Positions 1 through 8,847 are shown, numbered from the stretch's first letter. The stretch: 64,000 nt of DNA from Enterococcus alishanensis (GCF_019218635.1 NZ_JAHUZB010000004.1:248001-312000); one strand, 5' to 3'. The notes: generated by a model from the sequence alone, not told the origin. Numbers and translations are program-made.

Positions 1-507
1 GATCATCGCAACAAAGACAGAAATAAAAGTCACTAAAGCGGTCAGTAAATTGGGGATACTTTGTGAGATCATTTGTCGTAAGGTATCAGTATCATTGGTA
101 AAATGACTCATAATATCGCCGTCAGAGTTGGAATCAAAATAATTTAACGGTAATTGCTCCAACTTATCAAACATCTCATCCCGAATTTTCTTTTGCGTAC
201 CTTCAGAAACCCGCACCATGATTAAGTTGTATCCTAAAGTTCCTAGAATTCCAACCACATAAATACTAGCCATCGTCAAAATTGCTTTTAACAAACCACT
301 AAAATCAGGATTGCTCGAACCAATCAATGGTGTGATGTAATCGTCAATAACTACTCGTAAGAATAATGAGCCCCGCACATTAGCAAAAGCACTAAATAAA
401 ATCATGACAAAAACAATCATTAAACGGAATTTATATTGCTTGATCATAATACCTAACAAGCGCTTTAAAGTTTTCATCGGGTTAGTGGGCATTTTTTTAT
501 TCTTCAT
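1..507 (-). CDS. ABC exporter subunit, N-terminal part (truncated by window edge)
   Basis: The first 169 residues of a fused permease/ATPase ABC exporter read on the minus strand; the rest lies beyond base 1. What is visible is a basic N-terminus followed by the hydrophobic helices of an exporter transmembrane domain, including a DEMFDKLEQLPLNYFD stretch that in this family precedes the first coupling region. I start it at the ATG at 507, which overlaps the end of the upstream ABC gene by 11 bases and suggests translational coupling; a second in-frame ATG lies at 492. The upstream partner has a degenerate nucleotide site, so this subunit should carry the canonical Walker B glutamate and switch histidine, but its ATPase domain is outside the window. 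Substrate unknown; multidrug or lipid export is usual for such pairs. Confidence 0.88.
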   Translation of the reverse strand, partial: MKNKKMPTNPMKTLKRLLGIMIKQYKFRLMIVFVMILFSAFANVRGSLFLRVVIDDYITPLIGSSNPDFSGLLKAILTMASIYVVGILGTLGYNLIMVRVSEGTQKKIRDEMFDKLEQLPLNYFDSNSDGDIMSHFTNDTDTLRQMISQSIPNLLTALVTFISVFVAMI

Positions 508-2239
508 GTGCTTCACCAAACCCTTTCTCTTGAGAATTAAAGACTTCTTGATAGATTTGATTGTTTCCCATCAATTCATCATGGGTACCAACGCCATTTA
601 TCTTACCGTCGTCCAGCACAATGATTCGATTGGCATCTTGAATTGAGCTGATCCGTTGAGAAATAATAAAGGTAGTAGTCCCGGGAATTTCTTTTTCCAA
701 GCCATCACGAATCGCACGATCTGTTTTAGTATCTACTGCGCTAGTAGAATCATCCAAAATCAAAATTTTTGGTTTTTTCAGTAACGCTCTAGCGATTGTC
801 AAACGCTGTTTTTGTCCACCAGAAACATTATTCCCACCTTCAGAAATCATCGTATTATAGCCATCAGGAAATTCATTGATAAATTCATCGGCTTGGGCAA
901 CTTTAGCTGCAGCTTGGACCTCTTCATCTGTTGCTTGAGGATTTCCCCAGCGTAAGTTTTCATAAATTGTACCAGAGAATAAAACATTGTTTTGCAGAAC
1001 CATGCCAACTTGATCTCGTAAGGTTTCCAAATCATAATCCCGTACGTCATTTCCGCCAACTAAGACCTGTCCCTGAGTTACATCATACAGCCGTGGAATT
1101 AATTGAACCAAAGAAGATTTTGAACTTCCGGTTCCACCGACGATCCCGATTACTTCACCCGATTGAATCGATAAATTAATATTTTCTAAAACTAGCTTAT
1201 CCATGTCATCTTGATAACTGAAGCAGACATCTTTAAAAACGACCGAACCATCTGAGACACTCATCAATGGATTGGCACCATTTTTCAAATCACTTTCTTC
1301 ATCCAACACTTCGGTAATCCGTTCAGCAGAAGAACGCGCCGTCATCAATTGAACAAATGTCATTGATAACATCATTAAACTCATCAAAATTTGCATCGTA
1401 TAGTTGAACATACTCACTAGTTCACCTGTAGAAAATGAGCTATCATCTACAATAAAACGAGCACCAAACCAAGAAAGCAACAACATACAAGTGTAAATCG
1501 CCATTTGTAATAACGGCATATTAAAAGCTACAATCGTTTGCGCTTTCGAAAAATTGTTATAAACCGTTTGAGAAACATCGCTAAATTTCTTTTCTTCAAA
1601 ATCTTCTCGCACATAAGCTTTTACAACTCGAATGCCTTGTAAATTTTCATTAACCACTTGATTTAACCGATCGTATGTACGAAACACTTTCATAAAAATT
1701 GGATGGGCAAAATGGACAATAATTCCTAAACCAATCCCTAGAATCGGTACCACCACTACATAAATCAATGATAAATCACGGTTAATATAAAATGTCATAA
1801 TCAAAGAGAAAATCAAAATCAAGGGTGAACGCACCAAGATTCGAATAATCATTTGATAGGCATTTTGAACATTGGTGACATCGGTGGTCATCCGTGTAAT
1901 CAAACTGGAGCCAGAAAAACGGTCAATATTGGAAAATGAAAAGCCTTGAATTCTTTCAAACAAGGTATGGCGTAAATTTTTAGCAAAACCCGCTGACGCT
2001 TTGGCAGCCGAACGAGCGCCTAAAGTTCCCGAAAATAAAGCAAAAATAGCACAAACAAATAAAAGTCCACCAAATTCAAGTATTTTCCCGCTATTACTTT
2101 TTTGAATTCCTTGGTCGATTAAGGCCGCCATAATTAAGGGCATTATTACATCCATCAAGACTTCACCAAAGGTATATAACGGCGTTAATAACGATTGTTT
2201 TTTATACTCTCCAACATTGGCTAATAGTTTTTTCAGCAT
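497..2239 (-). CDS. Heterodimeric ABC exporter subunit with degenerate ATPase site
   Basis: A 580-residue half-transporter: six-helix exporter transmembrane domain (about 1-320) followed by an ATPase domain (about 340-575). Walker A reads GGTGSSKSS, the signature is VSGGQKQR, and the Walker B segment is ILILDDSTSAVD, with aspartate where the catalytic glutamate normally stands. The switch region reads IISQR, with glutamine replacing histidine. Both changes are the known hallmark of the non-catalytic subunit of heterodimeric exporters such as TM287/288, LmrCD and BmrCD. The start is the ATG at 2239 behind GGAAGTGAAGG; an upstream TTG would include this ribosome site in the coding sequence. It is followed with an 11-base overlap by its presumed partner. 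Substrate cannot be told from sequence. Confidence 0.93.
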   Translation of the reverse strand: MLKKLLANVGEYKKQSLLTPLYTFGEVLMDVIMPLIMAALIDQGIQKSNSGKILEFGGLLFVCAIFALFSGTLGARSAAKASAGFAKNLRHTLFERIQGFSFSNIDRFSGSSLITRMTTDVTNVQNAYQMIIRILVRSPLILIFSLIMTFYINRDLSLIYVVVVPILGIGLGIIVHFAHPIFMKVFRTYDRLNQVVNENLQGIRVVKAYVREDFEEKKFSDVSQTVYNNFSKAQTIVAFNMPLLQMAIYTCMLLLSWFGARFIVDDSSFSTGELVSMFNYTMQILMSLMMLSMTFVQLMTARSSAERITEVLDEESDLKNGANPLMSVSDGSVVFKDVCFSYQDDMDKLVLENINLSIQSGEVIGIVGGTGSSKSSLVQLIPRLYDVTQGQVLVGGNDVRDYDLETLRDQVGMVLQNNVLFSGTIYENLRWGNPQATDEEVQAAAKVAQADEFINEFPDGYNTMISEGGNNVSGGQKQRLTIARALLKKPKILILDDSTSAVDTKTDRAIRDGLEKEIPGTTTFIISQRISSIQDANRIIVLDDGKINGVGTHDELMGNNQIYQEVFNSQEKGFGEAHEE

Positions 2240-2341
2240 TCCTTCACTTCCTTTCAAAATAATAATTATACTTTCTTACCTAGTATAAATTTTTATTGCC
2301 CATAATTCTAATATTTTCCCTCTAAAATAAGAAATTACAAA

Positions 2342-2377
2342 ATAAAAAACTACCCTTCAATTTTAGAAGAATAGTTT
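2342..2377 (-). terminator. Terminator after the sugar PTS operon
   Basis: On the minus strand an 11-base stem (arms 2366-2376 and 2348-2358, with G-U pairs) is followed by a T-rich tract. It lies 46 bases beyond the stop of the fructose-type PTS gene and should end the long operon that starts near 8.8 kb. Confidence 0.75.
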
Positions 2378-2422
2378 ATGATAAACAGAATTTATTTTTA
2401 CGGTAATCGTTTAACTTATTTT

Positions 2423-4318
2423 TTATACTTTGTTAGGATTTTTTGTGACTAATCCTACTAATAATCCGGTTACAACCGTACCAGCAACAATTGCAACAAT
2501 ATACATCAATAAATTATTCATTACACCTGGAATAAACATTACCCAAATTCCACCATGTGGTGCTCTTGAAGCACAACCTGCAGTAATTGAAATAGCTGCC
2601 GCGACTGCTGAACCCGCCATCAAACTCGGAATGATTCGGAAGGGATTTGCGACTGCAAAAGGAATTGCGCCTTCAGTAATATATGACGCACCCATAATCC
2701 AACAAGACATTCCTGCTTCTCTTTCTTTTTGCGAGAATTTCTTTTTGAATAAAACAGTTGCCAAAGCAATTCCTAACGGCGGCGTCATTCCTGCCACCAT
2801 ACAAGCGGCAATTGGTTCGTACACACCATTAGCCATCATCCCCATCGCAAATGTTGCCATTGCTTTATTTAACGGTCCACCCATGTCAAACGCCATGAAG
2901 CAGCCAATTAATATGCCAAATAGTACGCCATTCGTTGTACCTAATGAATTTAACCAATCATTAAGGAAATTCATTAAGGCTGCAATTGGTTGACCAATTA
3001 AAAATTTCATTACTAGTCCGGTGATTAAAACTGAAAGTAACGGGACAATAATTAGATTTGATAACGCTTGAATTGATTTTGGTACTTTTAAATGTTTTAC
3101 AATAAAAGCTGTCAGATAACCAGCGAACATCCCGCCGACTAATCCGCCTAAAAATCCTGCGCCACTTGTACTTGCTAACATTCCGCCAATCACACCTGGT
3201 GCAATCCCGGGACGTCCGGCAATGGAATAAGCTACCCCACCAGCTAAAATTGGTACCATTAAAGCTAAAGCTGTTCCGCCACCGATTTCATTTAAAGCAG
3301 CAGCTAAAACATTATAAGATGCACTCGTTGGATCACTGGCTTCAATCCCAAATGCAAAACTTAACGCTGTGATAATTCCACCGGCAATGACAAACGGTAA
3401 CATAAAATTAACACCAGTCATAAAGTGCGTATAGATGCCTTTTTTCTCTTCTTGTGACTCGTTACTGGAGTCCGTGACTTTGTTGGCAATTTTAACTTTA
3501 CCTTGCGGATTTTCTAAAACTTCCGTTAATAATGATTCGGCTTTTTTTAACGGCACCGCAACTTTTACTTCAACAAAAGGTTTGTCGGCAAAACGTTCTT
3601 TTTCTTTTACGTTAGTATCTACCGCAAAAATTACGCCGTCCGCTTGGGCAATCATTTCCTTGGTTAACCTATCTTCAATACCACTGGCACCTTGCTTTTC
3701 AATATGCACTTTGACGCCTAATTTTTTTCCAGCTTCTTCCAAAGCTTCGGCAGCCATATACGTATGGGCGATACCCGTCGTGCAGGCAGTTACACCGACA
3801 ATAAATTTATCCGTAGCAACCACTGGTTCCGCATCTTCTTCAGATTTTTTTTGATCGCGATCTTGTAGAATCGTGTAAACTCCTTGCGCTGTTGTTGCTC
3901 GATGAATCGATTGGATAAAATTTGGATCCATTAATTGAACAGATAATTCAGAAAGTAATTTTAAATGAGTGCTGCCAGCTTTATCTGCCGGTACTGCTAA
4001 AAGAAAAATAGTTTCAACTTGATTTTCTTGATTGACAGATTCCCAAGCAGAATTTGTCAAAGGGTTTTCTAAAGTCATCACCGCAAAAGCTGGTTTTAAA
4101 ACTGCTGAACTTTTTCCGTGGGGAATTGCTAAACCATTTTCCATCCCGGTAGCAGATTCTTCTTCTCTTTGCAGGACTGAATCCAAAAAAGCTTTTTTAT
4201 CAGCGACAATTCCTTGAGCAAAAAACAACTCGATCATTTCCTTCAAGATTGCCTCTTTACTGATCAATTTTTGATTGACTAAAATAAGCTTTTGACTGGT
4301 CATTTCATGTAATTCCAT
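2423..4318 (-). CDS. Fructose-family PTS EIIABC
   Basis: A 631-residue sugar permease with all three PTS parts in the order A-B-C. The EIIA domain has its phospho-histidine in IPHGKSS (H67); EIIB has its phospho-cysteine in VTACTTGIAHTYMAAEAL (C179); EIIC, from about residue 295, is strongly hydrophobic with the GGxxxG-rich segments usual for the Fru family. It takes up a sugar across the membrane and phosphorylates it, in this family usually at C1 of a ketose or C6 of mannose-like sugars. The ATG at 4318 has AAGGAGG seven bases upstream. It is the last gene of the operon with the isomerases and DhaKL kinase, so its substrate is probably not plain fructose: no 1-phosphofructokinase is nearby. 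The actual sugar is unknown. Confidence 0.92.
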   Translation of the reverse strand: MELHEMTSQKLILVNQKLISKEAILKEMIELFFAQGIVADKKAFLDSVLQREEESATGMENGLAIPHGKSSAVLKPAFAVMTLENPLTNSAWESVNQENQVETIFLLAVPADKAGSTHLKLLSELSVQLMDPNFIQSIHRATTAQGVYTILQDRDQKKSEEDAEPVVATDKFIVGVTACTTGIAHTYMAAEALEEAGKKLGVKVHIEKQGASGIEDRLTKEMIAQADGVIFAVDTNVKEKERFADKPFVEVKVAVPLKKAESLLTEVLENPQGKVKIANKVTDSSNESQEEKKGIYTHFMTGVNFMLPFVIAGGIITALSFAFGIEASDPTSASYNVLAAALNEIGGGTALALMVPILAGGVAYSIAGRPGIAPGVIGGMLASTSGAGFLGGLVGGMFAGYLTAFIVKHLKVPKSIQALSNLIIVPLLSVLITGLVMKFLIGQPIAALMNFLNDWLNSLGTTNGVLFGILIGCFMAFDMGGPLNKAMATFAMGMMANGVYEPIAACMVAGMTPPLGIALATVLFKKKFSQKEREAGMSCWIMGASYITEGAIPFAVANPFRIIPSLMAGSAVAAAISITAGCASRAPHGGIWVMFIPGVMNNLLMYIVAIVAGTVVTGLLVGLVTKNPNKV

Positions 4319-4337
4319 CTTTTTTCCTCCTTATGTT

Positions 4338-5108
4338 TTAAACATAATTTTTATTTGCGAATAAAATAATTTCTTTAAATTTTTCAATTTCCCAAGCTGT
4401 TCGACCAATAAATAAACCATCGACATTTTTTTTAGATAAAAGCTCTTGGTAATTCGCTAAATTCACACTGCCGCCATAGAGCAACGGAATTTCCTGTCCG
4501 ATTTCTCCAGCCAAAGTCATTAAACAATCACGCATTACTTGATGGATTTCTTCCACATACGTTGGTTCAGCTGGTACACCATTTTCACCGATGGCCCAGA
4601 CTGGCTCATAAGCAATCATGACATTTTTTAGTTCTTCAACAGTCAGTTTTGCCAAACCAATTTGTAATTGTCGTAAGACAGTGGCAGAGCTAGCATTGCT
4701 GTCTTTTTCCAATGCATTTTCACCAACACATAAAAGTGGACGCATCTTAAAATCGACGGAAGCTTTAACTTTCTTAGCTAACTCTTGATCGGTTTCGCCA
4801 AAAAATTGTCTTCTTTCCGAATGTCCTAATTCATTGATGGTGACGCCAATTTCTTTTAATTGTTTTGGCGAAATTTCGCCGGTATACGCACCTTCTGCTA
4901 TACTAGCCATATTTTGCGAACCAATCCAACAATTTTTTTGTTGTGTTTTTTCGATAGCTTCACTAATTGTTAAAAAAGAAGGGATCACAAATACTTGAAT
5001 GTCCGAGGAAATATTTTGGGTGATTTCATTCACCCTTTTAATGTATTCAAGCGTTTCTTGATAACCTTTAAACATTTTCAGATTAGTGCCTAGATAAATC
5101 TTACTCAC
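4338..5108 (-). CDS. TIM-barrel isomerase, triosephosphate-isomerase-like (probable tetrulose-phosphate isomerase)
   Basis: A 256-residue TIM-barrel protein keeping the catalytic residues of triosephosphate isomerase: N9 and K11 in GTNLKMF, H96 in LGHSERR and E168 in AYEPVWAIG. The mobile loop after the glutamate reads AIGENGVPAEP instead of the AIGTGKTAT of true glycolytic enzymes. From memory, this loop type is found in TPI paralogues that act on L-erythrulose 1-phosphate (EryH in Brucella, LerI in mycobacteria). Start chosen as the GTG at 5108, with GAGGTGG upstream, overlapping the dhaL stop by 8 bases; a further-upstream ATG would add eight residues without support. Operon context (DhaKL, RpiB-like) fits a tetrulose-phosphate pathway better than glycolysis. 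Plain TPI activity is not excluded. Confidence 0.85.
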   Translation of the reverse strand: MSKIYLGTNLKMFKGYQETLEYIKRVNEITQNISSDIQVFVIPSFLTISEAIEKTQQKNCWIGSQNMASIAEGAYTGEISPKQLKEIGVTINELGHSERRQFFGETDQELAKKVKASVDFKMRPLLCVGENALEKDSNASSATVLRQLQIGLAKLTVEELKNVMIAYEPVWAIGENGVPAEPTYVEEIHQVMRDCLMTLAGEIGQEIPLLYGGSVNLANYQELLSKKNVDGLFIGRTAWEIEKFKEIILFANKNYV

Positions 5109-5757
5109 GATTATTTTCCACCTCGCTAACATATTCCAACATTGTCGCGAAAATTAATGCGACCGAAGTAGCTCCGGCATCTTGAAAGCCTAATGTTCTT
5201 TCGTAGAGATTTTTTGAGCGTCCATGTTTTGAAACCATTTCTTTGGTCGCCAAAACCCCCGTTTCAGCAGCCGTGGTTGCCGTCGATAGAATCGTCACAA
5301 AATCAGCTTCTCTTGAAAAATTCTTTTCCATCGCCTTAACTGCCGGTTCTAACGCATCAACCATCGTTTTATCGCCCGCTGAGGCACCCCCACGTTTTTT
5401 TATACATTCAACCGCTTTTTTATAGCCTTTGATTAGTTGATTCACTTCTAATTGTGTCGCATCTTTTGTTTCTTCTGCTAAAGAAATATAAATACTGGCA
5501 AAAAGAACGCCGGAAGCTCCGCCCATTGAAGACAAGAGAGCCATGCCCATGTCTTTATAAAAATCACTAACCGTCTCATACTTTTTATTTTGTGCTAGCA
5601 TCTTTTTTACCGCTGAAAACCCAACATACATCCCTTCTCCATGATCGCCATCGCCAATTTTCCGATCAATTTCACCAAGATATTCTCGATTTTCAATAAT
5701 TGTATCTGCCACGGATATCTGCATGTCTTTTAATTGGTTAATTGTTATCGTTTTCAT
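5101..5757 (-). CDS. dhaL: Dihydroxyacetone-kinase-family ADP/ATP-binding subunit DhaL
   Basis: A 218-residue, mostly helical DhaL domain, the nucleotide-binding half of a two-part dihydroxyacetone-type kinase. The metal-binding cluster is seen as D31, D36, D38 and H39 in DRKIGDGDHGEG, and the phosphate-contacting GGASG-type turns follow (MGGASGVL, RGGASAGDKTMVD). It overlaps the dhaK stop by four bases (ATGA), so the two are translated together. There is no DhaM phosphotransferase gene in the window, which suggests either an ATP-dependent kinase or use of a DhaM encoded elsewhere. Substrates of this family include dihydroxyacetone and L- or D-erythrulose; context favours a C4 or C5 ketose, by inference. 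Confidence 0.88.
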   Translation of the reverse strand: MKTITINQLKDMQISVADTIIENREYLGEIDRKIGDGDHGEGMYVGFSAVKKMLAQNKKYETVSDFYKDMGMALLSSMGGASGVLFASIYISLAEETKDATQLEVNQLIKGYKKAVECIKKRGGASAGDKTMVDALEPAVKAMEKNFSREADFVTILSTATTAAETGVLATKEMVSKHGRSKNLYERTLGFQDAGATSVALIFATMLEYVSEVENNRE

Positions 5758-6758
5758 TTTTTGCCTCCAATTTGTTGAAAAGGCATCGAATAGTCATCGT
5801 GGTATAGATCAATCAATTCATCATCCATCTCAAGAATTGAAACCGAAAATCCATTCATATCATTGGTCGTGAAATAATTTCCAATGACTACATCAACAAT
5901 TGATAAGCCCATCTTTTGCGTTTCTTGAAGAATGGTTCTTGAAATCAACAATTCTTCCATCAAAGTGAACGAACCTAACCCATTTATTAAAATTCCAATC
6001 TTGGCATTTTCTTTAAAAGCCTCATTTTTTCCAAGATTCTGTACAATCAACCGGCTTAATTCTTCTGCCGACATTAGATCGATTAGATTTTTTCCTGGTT
6101 CACCGTGGACACCAATCCCAAATTCCAATTTATCTTCAGCTATTTCAAAATTAGGTTTTCCAGTCAATGGATTGATGCCCGGATTAATTCCAACACCTAA
6201 CGAATAAAGTCGCTGATTGACTTTTTTTCCGATACGTAAACATTCTAAAAAGCTGTAACCTCTTTCAGCTGCGGCACCTAAAATTTTTATGACAAAAACA
6301 ATTCCAGCAACGCCCCGTCGCTCTTGTTTATTCATATTATCGGAAGAGCCGATGTCATCAGAAACGACGATATTTTCAACTTCAACACCGTCAAGTCTCA
6401 ATAAATCAGTTGCCATACCAAAATTTAAAAGATCGCCAGAATGATTACCATATAGAAAAAGAATCCCTGCACCATTGTCGACTGCTTTAGCTGTTTCAAC
6501 AACTAACAACGGATTTGGTGCCGTAAACATATTTCCGATAGCTACTGCATCCGCCAAACCTTTTCCTAAAAAGCCGAAAAACATTGGTTCATGCCCACTA
6601 CCACCGCCAACTACGATACTCACTTTTTTTTCGTTTCTGTTAATATAACGCAGCGCATTTTGATCATTAATGCGCTCGTAAGCGGAGGGAAAAGATAAAA
6701 CAATTCCCTCAATCATTTCAGCCACAAGGTTTTCTGGATGATTCATTATTTTTTTCAT
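5754..6758 (-). CDS. dhaK: Dihydroxyacetone-kinase-family substrate-binding subunit DhaK
   Basis: A 334-residue DhaK subunit, the half that binds the ketose covalently. H218 in GVHGEPG is the histidine that forms the hemiaminal with the substrate carbonyl; H56 in GGGSGHEP and D109 in NHSGDLLNF are the acid/base pair known from the E. coli protein. Length is normal for the family. The ribosome site is GAAAGG before the ATG at 6758. A 114-base gap with an imperfect inverted repeat separates it from the rpiB-like gene upstream. Paired with the overlapping dhaL. Phosphorylates a short ketose; whether dihydroxyacetone or erythrulose cannot be settled from sequence. Confidence 0.9.
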   Translation of the reverse strand: MKKIMNHPENLVAEMIEGIVLSFPSAYERINDQNALRYINRNEKKVSIVVGGGSGHEPMFFGFLGKGLADAVAIGNMFTAPNPLLVVETAKAVDNGAGILFLYGNHSGDLLNFGMATDLLRLDGVEVENIVVSDDIGSSDNMNKQERRGVAGIVFVIKILGAAAERGYSFLECLRIGKKVNQRLYSLGVGINPGINPLTGKPNFEIAEDKLEFGIGVHGEPGKNLIDLMSAEELSRLIVQNLGKNEAFKENAKIGILINGLGSFTLMEELLISRTILQETQKMGLSIVDVVIGNYFTTNDMNGFSVSILEMDDELIDLYHDDYSMPFQQIGGKK

Positions 6759-6872
6759 AACGATAATCCTTTCAGATTGATATCAATTTTTTTACAATCA
6801 ACAGACCGATATATTTATTAGTCACCGTCATCTGATACCGGTCTCTTAAACGACGCAATCATAATGTTGTCA

Positions 6873-7337
6873 TTAATTAATCCCGCTAACCGTAATATTT
6901 TTTAATTCTTTTTCATAAGTCATGATGCGTTCAATTTTTGGTGTTGATCGACCATCGACAAATGTTTCACCTAGATTGATTTTTACTAATTCTTTTACTA
7001 GATTAAAACCTAAAACTTGTTGCCCAAAAGTAATGATTTGTGCATGATTACTCAACTCCGCTCTTTCAGCCGAGTAAGCATCAGTAATATTCGCCGCACG
7101 GATGCCAGGGACTTTATTTGCGGCAATTGCCATGCCAATCCCAGTACCACAAATTAAAATGCCACGATCAAACTCTTGATTTAATATTTTCTTTCCTAAT
7201 GCGACAGCCACATCTGGATAATCTTCATTTTCTTGTAACAAGACAACTTCTGCCTCGTGTCCTAATTCATTCACAAATTTTAATAAATCATCACGATAAG
7301 CGATGCCGTTACTATCTGATCCAATACCAATTTTCAT
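6873..7337 (-). CDS. RpiB/LacAB-family sugar-phosphate isomerase (RpiB-like)
   Basis: A 154-residue member of the RpiB/LacA/LacB family of aldose-ketose phosphate isomerases. The catalytic cysteine is C63 in LICGTGIGMAIAANKVPGIR, and the phosphate-binding arginines of the C-terminal part are present. The N-terminal motif reads IGSDSNG where ribose-5-phosphate isomerase B has a D-H pair (ADHAG, CDHVG); a serine at that place is what I recall for EryI-type enzymes that turn D-erythrulose 4-phosphate into D-erythrose 4-phosphate. Start ATG at 7337, following a GGAGC ribosome site. Lies between the AraA-like gene and dhaK in one operon. Annotated elsewhere as rpiB, but a tetrose or pentose substrate other than ribose 5-phosphate is likely. 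Confidence 0.87.
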   Translation of the reverse strand: MKIGIGSDSNGIAYRDDLLKFVNELGHEAEVVLLQENEDYPDVAVALGKKILNQEFDRGILICGTGIGMAIAANKVPGIRAANITDAYSAERAELSNHAQIITFGQQVLGFNLVKELVKINLGETFVDGRSTPKIERIMTYEKELKNITVSGIN

Positions 7338-7369
7338 TTTGCCATGCTCCTTCGTTTATTTAGTCAGTT

Positions 7370-8785
7370 TTATTTAATCAGCGTCCATTTAAGATTTAGC
7401 AAATCACATAAGTCAGTAATTTGCTCTGCATTTAAAGCTAAAGAATAAACTGTATGATGACCACCACCTGCTTCTAACCATTTTCGAACTCCTTGGCTGA
7501 AATCTGGTAATGGTTTCCACAAAACACAAGCTACAGGTAAATTAGGGGAATCAGCTGCTTTACAATTAATTGCTTCAATCTTGTTTATAATTATTTCGTA
7601 TTCATTTCCATTGTGAATCATGCAAGTGACTGTTCCCGAACCTGCCTTTCCACCAAAAACTAATCTAGCAGGGTCTTCCTTGCCGCCAATTCCTAAAGGT
7701 GCCACTTCCAAAATTGGTTTTTCATTTGCTAACACTGGATCCACTTCTAACATGTGGGCTCCCATAATGTATTCGTTATTTTTATTGAGGTTATAAGTAT
7801 AATCTTCCATAAATCCTGTTTGATTGTTTTTTGCTAAATGTTTAAGTAAATATGTCAAAGCAGCAGTTTTCCAATCACCTTCGCCAGCAAATCCGTATCC
7901 TTTGACCATCAATCGTTGAACAGCCAGACCAGGTAATTGTTTCAAACCATGTAAATCTTCAAAATTTGAAGTAAATCCTTGATAATTATTTTTAATAAGA
8001 AATTTTTCTAAAGCAATTTCCATTTTAGCTTGCTCTTTTGTATGTTCTTCAAAAAATTCAGACTGCTTATTTTCATCAGATATTTCATATTCTGTTAAAT
8101 ATTCTTGATATACTTGATCGATTTCTGCTGTTGATACTTGCTCCATCTCAGCAACTAAATCACCGACACCGTAATAATCAACTTCCCAACCAAGATCGAT
8201 TAAAGCAGAAACTTTATCCCCTTCAGTGTCCGCAACATTTCGCATATTATCACCAAAACGAGCAATTCTAATATTTTCAGAAACAGCCGTCGTTTCTGCT
8301 AAGTTCATCCAACAATTGATTTGTTCAATCACTGTTTCATCCTGCCAATAACCGACAACAATTTTATTTTTCATGTCTAACCTTTTATTGATAAAAGAAA
8401 ATTCGCGGTCACCATGGGCACTTTGATTTAAATTCATAAAATCCATATCAATTGTTTGCCATGGCAATTCTTCATTATATTGAGTAGCTAAATGCAACAT
8501 TGGCTTTTGCAATTTTTTTAAGCCTTTCACCCAAGATTTAGCTGGAGAGAAAGTATGCATCCAAAAAATGACACCTTTGACTTCTTTTCGATAATTGGCT
8601 TCTAATACAAGATTCTCAATATTACTGGAGGAAATACCTAATTCTTTTAATTTCACAGGAAATTCAAAAACTTGATTACTGTTCCAATAATCAACCATTT
8701 CTTCAGCATGAGCGCGAACATGTGATAAGGCTTCTTCGCCGTAAAATTCAACACTACCTACGATAAACCAAAATTCATTCTGCAT
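7370..8785 (-). CDS. L-arabinose-isomerase-family ketol isomerase (AraA-like, divergent)
   Basis: A 471-residue protein of the AraA fold, normal length for lactic acid bacteria. Metal ligands are in place: E302 in GEGDWKT, E327 in FMEDYTY, H344 in GAHMLEV and the GGGHHT pair (H443/H444). GIGGKEDPARLVF and MDFMNLNQSAHGDRE are also conserved. The substrate-pocket segment near the N-terminus reads GSVEFYGEE instead of GSQHLYGEE of true arabinose isomerases, replacing the glutamine and histidine that touch the sugar. No araB or araD is present; DhaKL, an RpiB-like and a TPI-like enzyme follow instead. I therefore call it an aldose-ketose isomerase of unknown substrate. AAGGAGG precedes the ATG at 8785. 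Confidence 0.85.
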   Translation of the reverse strand: MQNEFWFIVGSVEFYGEEALSHVRAHAEEMVDYWNSNQVFEFPVKLKELGISSSNIENLVLEANYRKEVKGVIFWMHTFSPAKSWVKGLKKLQKPMLHLATQYNEELPWQTIDMDFMNLNQSAHGDREFSFINKRLDMKNKIVVGYWQDETVIEQINCWMNLAETTAVSENIRIARFGDNMRNVADTEGDKVSALIDLGWEVDYYGVGDLVAEMEQVSTAEIDQVYQEYLTEYEISDENKQSEFFEEHTKEQAKMEIALEKFLIKNNYQGFTSNFEDLHGLKQLPGLAVQRLMVKGYGFAGEGDWKTAALTYLLKHLAKNNQTGFMEDYTYNLNKNNEYIMGAHMLEVDPVLANEKPILEVAPLGIGGKEDPARLVFGGKAGSGTVTCMIHNGNEYEIIINKIEAINCKAADSPNLPVACVLWKPLPDFSQGVRKWLEAGGGHHTVYSLALNAEQITDLCDLLNLKWTLIK

Positions 8786-8818
8786 TATTTTAAATCCTCC
8801 TTGTTTTTATCTAGTTTG

Positions 8819-8847
8819 ATTTTATATATTTGTTCATTGCCAATCAA
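8819..8847 (-). promoter_or_regulatory. Candidate promoter of the araA-like operon
   Basis: On the minus strand TTGATT (8847-8842) is followed after 17 bases by TAAAAT (8824-8819), about 34 bases upstream of the AraA-like start and downstream of the aldolase terminator. It would let the isomerase-kinase-PTS genes be transcribed apart from the aldolase. Confidence 0.5.

Noticed and set aside
5101-6758. DhaK/DhaL as a glycerol or dihydroxyacetone pathway
   Set aside because: No DhaM, glycerol dehydrogenase or glycerol facilitator gene is nearby and the neighbours are sugar-phosphate isomerases.
6832-6845. cre-like TGATACCGGTCTCT between the rpiB-like gene and dhaK
   Set aside because: Two mismatches to the consensus, no promoter next to it, and the bases belong to an inverted repeat, so a catabolite site is not supported.
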